A stretch of 53,102 nucleotides of DNA from Blastocatellia bacterium (lineage in GTDB: Bacteria > Acidobacteriota > Blastocatellia > HR10 > J050), in NCBI GenBank assembly GCA_025054955.1, contig JANWZE010000102.1:1-53102 (forward strand), in the 5' to 3' direction. Shown one piece after another: positions 32,676 through 40,901 of the stretch. A program made the translations under genes and the position numbers. The notes beneath the pieces were generated by a model. It was not told where the DNA came from. It saw nothing but the letters and a program-made list of their open reading frames with translations, and did no database searches. Position 1 is the first letter of the stretch, and each line of letters opens with the position of its first letter.

Positions 32676-34349
32676 CTACATATTCTGCCAATCCGGACCA
32701 CCACCACCCTCGGGAGGCACCCACGTAATGATGCCAAATGGGTCCATAATGTCGCAGGTTTTGCAATGCACGCAATTAGAGGCATTGATCTGAAGTCGCC
32801 GTTTTGCCCCTTCGCCGTCAACCATCTCGTAAACACTGGCAGGACAGAAATACTGGCAAGGATTCCCGTATTGCTCAGCGCACTGCGTACTACAGATTTC
32901 ATAGTCAGCAACTAGTAAATGTACCGGTTGGTCTTCTATATGCGATGTTCTTGAGTAGTAGACATCGGTCAATTTATCGAACGTGACTTTTCCATCAAAT
33001 TGTGACCTGGTAACGACGCCTCGATCCTGTTGGGTAGCTACCAGCGTCTTCATCCGCTTGTGACCCGGCTCAACGGCCATTCGCTCAATCAATCCACGCC
33101 CACCTGTCACCATTTGAAGAGCCCCATTGAGCAGGCCGAACCACAATCCATGATGGAAGCTTTGGTGGAAATTTCTCACCTTGTAGAGCTCCTTCTCAAC
33201 CCAACTTTGCGCCACTAGGTGCTCGTACCGAGCGAGTTGGTTAGAGGAGAAATCATCCTGCTTGATGGCTTCATAAATCGCCTCTGCTGCAAGCATGCCT
33301 GACTTCATCGCCAGGTGGATGCCCTTGAGGCGCTGCGAGTTCAAAAATCCAGCAGAATCTCCCACGATCAGAAGCCCATCAGCATAGAGCTTGGGAATTG
33401 AGAAGTACCCACCTTCAGGCAGCGCCTTGGCGCCATATCGGATGAGCTGACCACCTTCAAGCAACGGACGGATGGCAGGATGAGCCTTGAGCCGTTGCAG
33501 TTGCAAGTGAGGATCCATGCGCGGGTCCTCATAGCTCAACCCTATAACCAGGCCTATGCTCAACACAGTTTCAGAAAGCGAATAAATGAACGAACCGCCA
33601 AACGTTTTTGAATCGAGCGGGTAACCCATCGTATGGATGACCGTGCCCGGCGCGAGGCGACCAGCAGGTACCTCCCAGAGCTCCTTGACTCCGACCGAAT
33701 AAACCTGAGGATTTTTTCCTCTGTCCAGTCCTAACCTGCTCACAACTTCCTTGGTTAACGAGCCACGAACGCCCTCCCCTAAGACGACTACTTTCGTGCG
33801 AATTTCAACGCCTGGCTCATAATTCGGTTTGGGACGACCATGTTTGTCAACCCCTTTGTCGCCAGTTTGAACACCAACGACTCGATCACCTTCATACAAA
33901 AGCTTCACGCCGGGGAACTCAGGGAATATATCAACACCAGCCGCCTCAACCTGGCTAGCAAGCCATTTGACAAACTGTCCAAGAGAGATGACATAGTTGC
34001 CATGATTTTGTAGCGGCTTTGGAATAATCGGGGCTGATATTTTCCGGCTCTCCGTTAAGAACCAAAGATACTCGTTGGTGACCGGCGCGCTCAAAGGCGC
34101 CTGTCGCTGTTCATAATCGGGAATTAGCTCCTTCAAGGCAATTGGGTCAAGCACAGCGCCAGAAAGAGTGTGCGCGCCTACCTCTTTTCCCTTCTCTATG
34201 ATAGCAATTGAAACTTCAATGGGCGGTTGATCTGCCCGCTTATTGTGATCGCTGATCAGGTTTGCAAGGTGCAACGCACCGCTGAGGCTGGCTGGCCCAG
34301 CTCCAACAAAAAGCACGTCTATGTCAAGCGTGTCTCGCTTTACGTCCAT
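32676..34349 (-). CDS. Electron transfer flavoprotein-ubiquinone oxidoreductase
   Basis: 557 residues from MDVKRDTLDIDVLFVGAGPA (GGAGG 5 bases upstream; the longer frame has no ribosome site). FAD-binding motif GAGPASLSGALHLA near residue 14; KEVGAHTLSGAVLDPIAL and GDSAGFLNSQRLKGIHLAMK are ETF-QO signatures. The C-terminal [4Fe-4S] ferredoxin part is CSTQCAEQYGNPCQYFCPA and NCVHCKTCDI, ending in WVPPEGGGGPDW. It passes electrons from ETF (acyl-CoA and amino-acid dehydrogenases) to quinone at the membrane. The genes for ETF itself are not in the window. Confidence 0.96.
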   Translation of the reverse strand: MDVKRDTLDIDVLFVGAGPASLSGALHLANLISDHNKRADQPPIEVSIAIIEKGKEVGAHTLSGAVLDPIALKELIPDYEQRQAPLSAPVTNEYLWFLTESRKISAPIIPKPLQNHGNYVISLGQFVKWLASQVEAAGVDIFPEFPGVKLLYEGDRVVGVQTGDKGVDKHGRPKPNYEPGVEIRTKVVVLGEGVRGSLTKEVVSRLGLDRGKNPQVYSVGVKELWEVPAGRLAPGTVIHTMGYPLDSKTFGGSFIYSLSETVLSIGLVIGLSYEDPRMDPHLQLQRLKAHPAIRPLLEGGQLIRYGAKALPEGGYFSIPKLYADGLLIVGDSAGFLNSQRLKGIHLAMKSGMLAAEAIYEAIKQDDFSSNQLARYEHLVAQSWVEKELYKVRNFHQSFHHGLWFGLLNGALQMVTGGRGLIERMAVEPGHKRMKTLVATQQDRGVVTRSQFDGKVTFDKLTDVYYSRTSHIEDQPVHLLVADYEICSTQCAEQYGNPCQYFCPASVYEMVDGEGAKRRLQINASNCVHCKTCDIMDPFGIITWVPPEGGGGPDWQNM

Positions 34350-34382
34350 CAAAACCTCCGACGCGTTTGCTACGAGTCTGTG

Positions 34383-34409
34383 ATTGTAACACAGCGACCC
34401 CTTTTCCAA
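34383..34409 (-). promoter_or_regulatory. Possible promoter of the ETF-QO/thiD operon
   Basis: On the minus strand TTGGAA (34409-34404), 15 bases, then TACAAT (34388-34383). The spacer is short, so this is tentative. It is divergent from the DUF2203 promoter. Confidence 0.3.
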
Positions 34410-34445
34410 AAGAAATACAAATTTTCCGGTTTGCGAAGCGCCCGC

Positions 34446-34474
34446 TTGCACTGCCACAGAGCCACCAATATAAT
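34446..34474 (+). promoter_or_regulatory. Promoter of the DUF2203 gene
   Basis: TTGCAC (34446-34451), 17 bases, TATAAT (34469-34474): an almost ideal vegetative promoter 25 bases ahead of the ATG. Confidence 0.68.
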
Positions 34475-34498
34475 CTCGACCTTACCCAAGAGGTCACC

Positions 34499-34876
34499 AT
34501 GAAATTATTCTCCATTGAAGAAGCCAACGCGCTACTTCCCTTCCTTCGGGTGTCGCTGCAAAAAGCGCAGGCTGAACGCAATGCCATCCGTCAACTGGCT
34601 CCAAAAATCCGTCGTGCCCAAGAAAAAGCCCTCCTGGGAGGAGGAGCGCCCTACGGTCCGGCCTTTGTCCGCCACGTCATTCGCTACCAAGAGGTAGCAC
34701 ACGCGATTCACTCTACAGGCGTCATTGTAAAAGACTTTGACATCGGATTATGCGACTTTCCATTCTACCTGGACGACCACGTCGTCTATCTGTGTTGGAA
34801 ACCTGACGAAGAACGCATTGAGTGGTGGCACGAACTCGATGCAGGTTTCGCAGGGCGGCAGGCATTATACAAATAA
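34499..34876 (+). CDS. DUF2203 family protein
   Basis: 125 residues: MKLFSIEEANALLPFLR at the start and VKDFDIGLCDFPFYLDDHVVYLCWKPDEE..IEWWHELDAGFAGR at the end are the DUF2203 signatures (a small cytosolic family of unknown role, widespread in Acidobacteriota, Bacillota and cyanobacteria). The middle is helical and charged. AAGAGGT precedes the ATG. Monocistronic, with its own promoter. Confidence 0.9.
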   Translation: MKLFSIEEANALLPFLRVSLQKAQAERNAIRQLAPKIRRAQEKALLGGGAPYGPAFVRHVIRYQEVAHAIHSTGVIVKDFDIGLCDFPFYLDDHVVYLCWKPDEERIEWWHELDAGFAGRQALYK

Positions 34877-34881
34877 ATAGC

Positions 34882-34910
34882 TTGACATCAGTCTACATTG
34901 CTGCTACAAA
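34882..34910 (+). promoter_or_regulatory. Promoter of the HTH-parA-rep module
   Basis: TTGACA (34882-34887), 17 bases, TACAAA (34905-34910), then an A-rich leader of about 40 nt. It starts right after the DUF2203 stop codon. Confidence 0.6.
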
Positions 34911-34951
34911 GCAGAAAATAAAAATCGGTCAAATGGAGGTTTTTTAAGTCA

Positions 34952-35137
34952 ATGATGGGCAAAAATGACATCATGACCTCTCGCGAAGTAATGGCTTATC
35001 TCAAAATCAGTAAACCAACCCTCTACCGAATGATCCAAGACGGCAATTTGAAGGCAGTGAAAATTGGCAAGAACTATCGGTTTCTCAAACAAGACATCGA
35101 AAATCTTCTCCGGACAAACCAGTCGTATGGAGGGTAG
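34952..35137 (+). CDS. Excisionase-type helix-turn-helix protein
   Basis: 61 residues: DIMTSREVMAYLKISKPTLYRMIQDGNLKAVKIGKNYRFLKQDIENLL is the MerR/Xis-type DNA-binding fold (helix_turn_helix_17) of excisionases and small plasmid regulators. Start at 34952 or 34955; GGAGG lies 12-15 bases ahead. It begins the module with parA (6 bases between the genes) and probably controls its expression or binds the nearby repeated sites. Confidence 0.88.
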   Translation: MMGKNDIMTSREVMAYLKISKPTLYRMIQDGNLKAVKIGKNYRFLKQDIENLLRTNQSYGG

Positions 35138-35143
35138 TCACCT

Positions 35144-35917
35144 ATGGCCAAGATCACGGCAATTGCTAACCAAAAAGGTGGTGTTGGTAAAACGACAGTG
35201 GCAGTGAATCTGTCCATTGCTGCAGCCCGAAATGGATTGCAAACACTGCTTGTTGACGCTGATTCCCAGGCCAATGCTACAAGCACCTTCTTTCCGAAGG
35301 AAGGAATCACACAGTCGCTCTACCACGTTCTGGAAGAAGGGTTGTCAGCTAGCCGTGTTATCTTGCAAACAAACATCATCAATCTCGATATTTTGCCATC
35401 TACTATACAACTGGCCAGGGAGGAGACCAACTTTCATCCGGACACCTTTTTCCGCCTCGAAGATGCCTTACAAGGGTTGAATTACGATCTGATCTTCATT
35501 GATGCCCCGCCCAGTCTTGGGGTCTGCTTCACACAGGCGCTTGTCGCTGCCGATTATCTCCTCATTGTGAGCGTAGCCGGCAAGTTCGCTGCCGAAGGGA
35601 TCGAAGACTTGAACGATTCATACGAACGAATCAAGCGACGCTTCAATCACGACCTTCAGCTTCTTGGGTGCCTGCTGAACAAATTCGATGCCCGTATCAC
35701 CGGCCATAAAGAGTCCAAGCTCTGGCTCAGGGGCGTTTTTGGCAAGAAAGCGTTCAACACCGTCATCCCAACTCATGCTGCACTGGAAACCAATCCAATC
35801 GCTGCGCCAACTTCTAAAAGCGACCTGGCATTCCAGGAGCTTTTTGAAGAGATCTGTGTTCGCTTGCAACTGCCGATAGTACCAAAGGAGGTCGCTCTTG
35901 GCACGAAAGAAAGTTAA
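35144..35917 (+). CDS. parA: ParA-family partition ATPase
   Basis: 257 residues. The deviant Walker A KGGVGKTT (residues 10-17), VDADSQANAT, LIFIDAPPSLG and the later LLGCLLNKFDAR are ParA/Soj motifs. No N-terminal HTH is fused, as in type Ib or chromosomal ParA. It would move DNA through a ParB-like partner bound to a centromere. No ParB gene follows; the next gene may take that place or be a replication protein. The ribosome site is GGAGGG; the 3' end overlaps the next gene by 20 bases. Confidence 0.93.
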   Translation: MAKITAIANQKGGVGKTTVAVNLSIAAARNGLQTLLVDADSQANATSTFFPKEGITQSLYHVLEEGLSASRVILQTNIINLDILPSTIQLAREETNFHPDTFFRLEDALQGLNYDLIFIDAPPSLGVCFTQALVAADYLLIVSVAGKFAAEGIEDLNDSYERIKRRFNHDLQLLGCLLNKFDARITGHKESKLWLRGVFGKKAFNTVIPTHAALETNPIAAPTSKSDLAFQELFEEICVRLQLPIVPKEVALGTKES

Positions 35918-37175
35918 ATTGCCAACCCGCGAAGGAACCAAGTTGCCACCGTTGTCAGAGGAAGAGCGGTTACAACGTAGGAGAGTCGGCCATCCATTGG
36001 ATGACTTTCCCGTCAGCCCACGCATGTCACAGTGGCGAGAAGTTGATATTCAAACTGAACAAAACGCGCCGGCTGATTCAGAAACGATGAAACGTTCAAT
36101 TGAACGTTCAATGAAACGTTCAATTGAACATATACAAAATCAAAAGACAGATTCTGTTGCAAATCGAGAAAATAAAGAACTATTTGATGAGATTGAATTT
36201 ATAAATCAAACATCAATAGCTAATCAAAGACGAAGTAAAAACAAATCTGAACGTTTAATTGAACGTTCAGATGAACGTTTAATTGAACATTTAGAATCCA
36301 AACAAATCAAAGAAGCTTACATCGCTCTGGATGCCACTCACACGGCCTCAGAAGCGAAAGTGTATGGCTACCTCTATCGGCTCTCCATTGTGCGTGGCCA
36401 AAACACCTGTCGCGCGTCCCTCTCAGAGATGCAACAATCGCTGGGACTGGCTAAAAACACGCTTATTCGGGCAATTCGCGGCCTTATCGAGAAGCTTTCC
36501 ATTGAAGCACTCGACCGACGCGCCGGCTCAAAAATCGGATCGCTCTTTAGAATTTATCCAGTCAAAGACATCCTGACGCGCCGAAAAGAGGCCGGCATTG
36601 AGATTGACGAGATGAAGCGAATCGTGCCTAATAGTTCAATTGAACGTTCAATTGAACGTATAAATGAACGTTCAAAAATTGAACCATTGAACGTTCAAAA
36701 ATTGAACGTTCAATTGAACGTTCAACCACCAACTAAACAATTGACAAAAAATAACTTAAGCGACGCCCTCCGGAAAACTAAACATTTTTATTTAAGAAAT
36801 GACGATGATTTACAATCATCGTCAATAGGGGACGATGACTTTTCGCGGCTTCTGCTGATCAAAGACGTCTATTGCGGCATCACGGGAAACGACTGGCGAG
36901 AGACAGACGAAACAGAAGCAAAAAACATCTGCCATATAGGAATTGGCCACGTCATTCTGGGCATCTGCTATTCGATAGACCGAGCTAGCAACCATCATGT
37001 AGGGAGTTTGAAATACTGCATCCCGGCTATCCTCGATCACTACGACGCAATGAAATCATTTCCTGAAGAAGCTCTCATGAGCATAGCCTACTCACACATG
37101 ATGAGAATCAAGCTGGCCCAGAAAAGAAATGCTTGGGATCCACACTCGGAACGGGAGGAACACAGGATGGGTTGA
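35898..37175 (+). CDS. Winged-helix, Rep-like protein with intragenic iteron arrays
   Basis: 425 residues, TTG start with a perfect AAGGAGG six bases upstream, coupled to parA. The N-terminal 130 residues are charged and low-complexity, with peptide repeats SIERSMKRSIEH and RLIERSDERLIEH. The middle (about 135-225) holds a winged-helix region: AKVYGYLYRLSIVRGQNTCR and SLSEMQQSLGLAKNTLIRAI, then LFRIYPVK. A second repeat block follows (SIERSIERINERSK, LNVQKLNVQLNVQ), then a C-terminal helical domain. DNA clusters of TTGAACGTTCAA-type palindromes encode these peptide repeats. The layout resembles initiators such as lambda O, whose gene contains the origin. Replication or partition role is inferred. 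Confidence 0.65.
   Translation: MARKKVKLPTREGTKLPPLSEEERLQRRRVGHPLDDFPVSPRMSQWREVDIQTEQNAPADSETMKRSIERSMKRSIEHIQNQKTDSVANRENKELFDEIEFINQTSIANQRRSKNKSERLIERSDERLIEHLESKQIKEAYIALDATHTASEAKVYGYLYRLSIVRGQNTCRASLSEMQQSLGLAKNTLIRAIRGLIEKLSIEALDRRAGSKIGSLFRIYPVKDILTRRKEAGIEIDEMKRIVPNSSIERSIERINERSKIEPLNVQKLNVQLNVQPPTKQLTKNNLSDALRKTKHFYLRNDDDLQSSSIGDDDFSRLLLIKDVYCGITGNDWRETDETEAKNICHIGIGHVILGICYSIDRASNHHVGSLKYCIPAILDHYDAMKSFPEEALMSIAYSHMMRIKLAQKRNAWDPHSEREEHRMG
36090..36130. repeat. Iteron-like cluster 1
   Basis: AACGTTCAATTGAACGTTCA, ATGA, AACGTTCAATTGAACAT: alternating palindromes GAACGTTC and TTCAATTGAA, inside the coding sequence. Confidence 0.85.
36248..36293. repeat. Iteron-like cluster 2
   Basis: TGAACGTTTAATTGAACGTT, CAGA, TGAACGTTTAATTGAACATT: the same units with a TTTAATTGAA variant. 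The DNA between clusters 1 and 2 is strongly AT-rich. Confidence 0.85.
36634..36725. repeat. Iteron-like cluster 3
   Basis: Seven GAACGTT/AACGTTC units in 92 bases, including AGTTCAATTGAACGTTCAAT and AAAAATTGAACGTTCAATTG. An AT-rich stretch follows (36735-36800). Confidence 0.87.
36801..36823. repeat. Perfect hairpin inside the Rep-like gene
   Basis: GACGATGATT-TAC-AATCATCGTC: a 10-bp stem with a 3-base loop, followed by a third GACGATGA at 36831. It is in coding sequence and at the edge of the AT-rich stretch. Confidence 0.8.
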
Positions 37176-37288
37176 AATCAGTTGAGCTTGCTTATGAAAA
37201 CTTGCCACATACTCAAGTGGATCAAACAGCGGCGGCAAAACCGGAGCGCAAATGAGCGAACTCACCAAGGAGCACTGATATTGAACAA

Positions 37289-37846
37289 ATGGCATTGAAT
37301 CAACGGTTAGCGAAGTATCCGTCGAAAACAAGCCTCACACAGAAATTGCTTGGATGGATTCAGGCTGTCACGCTAGCAACGTGGTTTGGAAGCATGGTTT
37401 TTGTCAGCTTCATTGGAGCTCCAACGGCCTTTCAGGTGGTTAACGACACAAGAACAGCCGGCGCAATTGTAGGGGGAATGCTCAATAAAGTTTACCTGAT
37501 GAGTTACGGCGTGGGTGTGATTGTCTTTTGCCTGTGGATCATCCAATTCGCTTTGGGGCATCTATCGGGCTTGCGGCTTGCTGGGTTGGTGCTAGTTTTA
37601 TTTATTGGCCTTGGAATGAACGTTTATGCTCGCGAGGTTGTGGCCCGCAGGATGGCAGAAATCCGCAGAAACATAGACCAGGTGAACAATACCGCTGATC
37701 AGCAGCAACTGCGTGCCACATTCGATCGGCTGCATCGGTATTCTGTCTGGTTGATGGGTGGTAGTATGATTGCCGGCTTGATACTGATTTCTGCGATTGG
37801 TGTAGGGACTGAGCCACGAAAAGAGACGAATCGCTGGCGAATGTAG
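37289..37846 (+). CDS. DUF4149 membrane protein
   Basis: 185 residues with four membrane helices (about 24-48, 70-92, 95-113, 150-172). TLATWFGSMVFVSFIGAPTAF and the end RLHRYSVWLMGGSMIAGLIL are the DUF4149 pattern, a family of unknown function common in Acidobacteriota and Proteobacteria. The ribosome site is not clear (AAGGAG lies 16 bases ahead). It is not evidently part of the parA module. Confidence 0.82.
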   Translation: MALNQRLAKYPSKTSLTQKLLGWIQAVTLATWFGSMVFVSFIGAPTAFQVVNDTRTAGAIVGGMLNKVYLMSYGVGVIVFCLWIIQFALGHLSGLRLAGLVLVLFIGLGMNVYAREVVARRMAEIRRNIDQVNNTADQQQLRATFDRLHRYSVWLMGGSMIAGLILISAIGVGTEPRKETNRWRM

Positions 37847-37923
37847 AGAGGCATACTGGTGCTCGAGGGAAGGGCGTTTTGTTATTGCATTTCTAAGGTA
37901 ACAACAACAGGAGACAACAAACG

Positions 37924-38559
37924 ATGAGCTATATTGTCGAAAGTCAGGTTGAGCGCTACATGGAACAACTCATTCCCGAGCGGGACCCTGTTTTGCAGGA
38001 GATGGAGCAGTTGGCGGCAGAGAAGGGAATTCCGATTGTTGGGCCTGTGGTTGGGCGGTTTTTGTTTCAGCAAGCGCTCTTGCTACAGGCGCGGCGCATT
38101 TTTGAGTTGGGGTCGGCCATTGGTTATTCAACGATCTGGCTTGCGTGGGCGGTGAGTGATGCAGGCGTTGTTTATTACACCGATAGCAGCCCTGAGTATG
38201 CTGAGATGGCTCGTGAATTTTGCCGGCGAGCAGGGGTTGAGCAGCGTGTTCGGTTCCTCGTTGGAGAGGCGTTGGAGTCGCTCGACAGCGTGGATGGTCA
38301 GTTTGACATTGTCTTCAACGACGTCAACAAGTATCAATACCCGCAAGTCTTCCTCAAAGCTGCTTCGCGCGTGCGGCAAGGCGGTCTGCTAATAGCCGAC
38401 AACGTGCTTTGGGGCGGGCGGGTCGCCAGAGGTGATCAAGATAGTTGGACGGAAGGCATTCGCCAGTATAACCGGCTGATTTACGAAGCGCCCGACTTTC
38501 TAACAACAATTGTGCCGCTCCGTGATGGAGTTTCGTTAAGTTTGAAATTGTACTCGTAG
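37924..38559 (+). CDS. SAM-dependent O-methyltransferase (family 3, CCoAMT-like)
   Basis: 211 residues. The SAM-binding loop is IFELGSAIGYSTIWLA; TDSSPEYAEMAREFCRRAGV and VRFLVGEALESL are the next motifs. FNDVNKYQYPQVF takes the place of the usual FIDADK, and GGLLIADNVLWGGRV binds the metal and substrate in family members. Catechol-type or small-acid methylation is expected, but the substrate is unknown. GGAG precedes the ATG; the gene lies 36 bases before nadA. Confidence 0.93.
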   Translation: MSYIVESQVERYMEQLIPERDPVLQEMEQLAAEKGIPIVGPVVGRFLFQQALLLQARRIFELGSAIGYSTIWLAWAVSDAGVVYYTDSSPEYAEMAREFCRRAGVEQRVRFLVGEALESLDSVDGQFDIVFNDVNKYQYPQVFLKAASRVRQGGLLIADNVLWGGRVARGDQDSWTEGIRQYNRLIYEAPDFLTTIVPLRDGVSLSLKLYS

Positions 38560-38595
38560 GCTTTCTCATGAGGGCTGCCGGAGGAGTCAGTAGCG

Positions 38596-39579
38596 ATGAC
38601 GAACACAGCAAATAGTGTCAAGCCGCTTGGGCCGGCGGAGCAGGTGAAAGCAATCGAAGAGATCCAGCAGCTCAAGCGAGAAAGAAACGCCATCATTCTA
38701 GCTCACAACTATCAAATCCCAGAGATTCAGGACCTCGCTGACTATGTGGGAGACTCGTTGGGCTTATCCATGCAGGCTGCTCAGACGCAGGCCGATGTCA
38801 TCGTGTTCTGCGGCGTCCATTTCATGGCAGAGACGGCAGCCGTTTTGTGTCCGCAAAAAACGGTGCTCATTCCCAGTCTGGAGGCCGGTTGCTCGTTGGC
38901 AGCAACGATCAATGCTGAGCAGTTGCGTCAGTGGAAGGCTGAGCATCCGAATGCCGTCGTGGTCTCTTACATCAACACGACGGCTGAGGTGAAAGCAGAA
39001 ACAGATTACTGTTGTACGTCCAGCAATGCCGAAAAAGTGATTCGGGCAATTCCCGAAGAGAAGGAGATATTGTTTCTTCCTGACATGTTTCTCGGAGCCT
39101 ACTTACAGAGGGTGACAGGACGCAAGATGCACCTTTGGTTGGGAGAGTGCCACGTGCATGCTGGCATACGCCCAGATCACGTCAAGACGATGCGTCAGGA
39201 GCATCCCCACGCTGAATTCTTGATTCATCCTGAGTGTGGGTGCGCGTCGCCCTTCATGTACCACGTCGCTGAACAGGAGATCGCTCCAACTGGAACTCAC
39301 ATTCTTTCGACAGGCCACATGATTAGGCATGCCAAGCAATCGCCCACACGAGAATTCATTGTGGCGACAGAGATAGGAATTTTGCACCAACTTCGTAAAC
39401 AGAACCCCGATAAAACATTCATCCCAGCCCATCGCGAAGCCGTCTGTCAGTACATGAAGATGATCACGTTAGAAAATCTACGTCGCTCGCTGCGCGAGAT
39501 GATTTATCGGGTGATCGTTCCTGAGGAAATTGCTCGCCGCGCTCGGCGCTCCATTGAGCGAATGCTTGAGCTAGCGTGA
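38596..39579 (+). CDS. nadA: Quinolinate synthase
   Basis: 327 residues. ILAHNYQIPEIQDLADYVGDSLGLS is the NadA signature, then FCGVHFMAETAAVL, LEAGCSLA, CHVHAGI and HPECGC. [4Fe-4S] ligand cysteines are expected near the LEAGCSLA, HPECGC and late EAVCQYMKM segments, one per repeated domain. It condenses iminoaspartate with dihydroxyacetone phosphate to quinolinate, in NAD synthesis. GGAGGAG lies 9 bases upstream. The 3' end overlaps the convergent ROK gene by 9 bases. Confidence 0.96.
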   Translation: MTNTANSVKPLGPAEQVKAIEEIQQLKRERNAIILAHNYQIPEIQDLADYVGDSLGLSMQAAQTQADVIVFCGVHFMAETAAVLCPQKTVLIPSLEAGCSLAATINAEQLRQWKAEHPNAVVVSYINTTAEVKAETDYCCTSSNAEKVIRAIPEEKEILFLPDMFLGAYLQRVTGRKMHLWLGECHVHAGIRPDHVKTMRQEHPHAEFLIHPECGCASPFMYHVAEQEIAPTGTHILSTGHMIRHAKQSPTREFIVATEIGILHQLRKQNPDKTFIPAHREAVCQYMKMITLENLRRSLREMIYRVIVPEEIARRARRSIERMLELA

Positions 39580-40569
39580 CGCTCCGCGTGGAGACGAGTA
39601 TTGGCGCAAGTGCAACGCGGCAGCGCCAAGGATGCCGACATCCTCCTTGAAGTGAGCGCCAACGATGGGCGTGTTAGCGACGAAGGGATTGAGCGTGTAG
39701 CTGGGCAGATGCGCCCTGATCGTGTCGAACAGCAAGTCACCGATGGCAGAGACGCCACCGCCGATGATGACGACATCCGGGTCAAGCAAGTTAAGCATCC
39801 CGCCCAGCCAAATGGACAGGTATAGACCGGTTTCCTCAATGAGCTGCCCAGCCAGCGCGTCGCCTTGTTGAGCGGCTTGCGCGATCACGATCGGGTTGAT
39901 GCGGGATACATCGCCGTCGACAAGGTCTAGGATTTTGCTTGGCGTCGCTGACGTTGTAATGCGCTCCACCGCACGCTTAGTCAACGCTGTGCCTGAAGCG
40001 TAGGCCTCAATGCAGCCGCGCCTTCCACAACCGCACAATCGGCCTTGATGGTCAATGGTGACATGACCACCCTCGCCGGCTGAGCCATTCTTTCCATGAT
40101 AAATGCGTTGGCGGTGGATTAGGCCGGTGCCGATACCTGTGCTGACGGTCACGTACAGCACATGATCGTAGCCCACGCCCGCGCCAAACAGCGCTTCAGC
40201 CAAACCCGCGGCGTTTGCATCGTTGTCAACCAGAGTTGGTTTCCCAAAGCGGGCCTGTACCAGCTCCAACAAAGGAACATTTTTGAACGCAGGAATGTTC
40301 GGCGCATGGAAGATGACGCCGTGTTGTGGGTCCAGCGGCCCTGGAGCGACCACACCGATGCCGGCGATTTGATCGAGTGTGATCGAGCCTTGGCTGAGCG
40401 TTCGTTCGATGGATTCATAAATCTGCTGCATGACGACGTTCAGATCGTCGTCCGGTGGTGTGGGTGAGAGCGTTTTAGTCACGATGGTGTTGGTCGCAGC
40501 GACCACGCCTGTGGCTATTTTCGTTCCTCCCACATCAACACCGAGAATCAAAGGTTCTTTATCTTTCAT
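39571..40569 (-). CDS. ROK family sugar kinase (glucokinase-like)
   Basis: 332 residues from MKDKEPLILGVDVGGTKIAT. DVGGTK phosphate loop, IGVVAPGPLDPQHG, VDNDANAAGLAEALFGAG with the catalytic Asp, STGIGTGL, and the ROK zinc motif GHVTIDHQGRLCGCGRRGCIEAYAS (CGCGxxGCxE). IIGGGVSAIG lies near the end. ATP-dependent phosphorylation of glucose or a related hexose is likely; the motif set fits glucokinase better than a repressor, as no HTH is present. GTG at 40575 would add two residues. Confidence 0.94.
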   Translation of the reverse strand: MKDKEPLILGVDVGGTKIATGVVAATNTIVTKTLSPTPPDDDLNVVMQQIYESIERTLSQGSITLDQIAGIGVVAPGPLDPQHGVIFHAPNIPAFKNVPLLELVQARFGKPTLVDNDANAAGLAEALFGAGVGYDHVLYVTVSTGIGTGLIHRQRIYHGKNGSAGEGGHVTIDHQGRLCGCGRRGCIEAYASGTALTKRAVERITTSATPSKILDLVDGDVSRINPIVIAQAAQQGDALAGQLIEETGLYLSIWLGGMLNLLDPDVVIIGGGVSAIGDLLFDTIRAHLPSYTLNPFVANTPIVGAHFKEDVGILGAAALHLRQYSSPRGASR

Positions 40570-40901
40570 TCTCACATCCGCCCGAAGCGTGAAATGGCGC
40601 GACGCAGACTATATGTGAGCGATTCGTTTGGTGTCAAGCAATAAGAATTTTCTTAATGTGGCGCTTGACAGATCGAGCGGCTTGTTATAAGGTCATGACA
40701 ACTCGGCTAATAGGAAGGGTAGTTTGAAGCCTCTGTCGAGGAACGAAACGACAGCGGTGAGCCGTTTTTCACGAGCACGCCGGAGGCGGCAGCCTGCCTA
40801 TACCAGCACTCCTTCAGCAGCGATGCGGTCTTGCAGTAAATTTGCAGTTGCTCGCTGCCAGCTTGCTAGAGGTCAGTCTCAAGGTTTATAAGTTGGGGGT
40901 C
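40570..40901. other. Divergent promoter region of ROK kinase and TonB receptor genes
   Basis: 332 bases. TTGACA (40665-40670) and TTATAAG (40685-40691) form a plausible but short-spaced plus-strand promoter. Downstream is a GC-rich leader with CGGAGGCGGCAGCCTGCC (about 40790-40807) and a short CTGTCG...CGACAG inverted repeat. No known riboswitch is recognised. Confidence 0.4.

Noticed and set aside
31600-34349. TPP riboswitch controlling thiD
   Set aside because: Only 33 bases separate thiD from the upstream gene and no THI-box-like sequence is seen there or ahead of the ETF-QO gene.
36090-36725. Iteron clusters as CRISPR or simple low-complexity coding sequence
   Set aside because: Spacing is not regular enough for CRISPR, and the DNA palindromes are better preserved than peptide repeats alone would need.
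40570-40901. Cobalamin riboswitch before TonB receptor 1
   Set aside because: No recognisable B12-box sequence is present in the leader.
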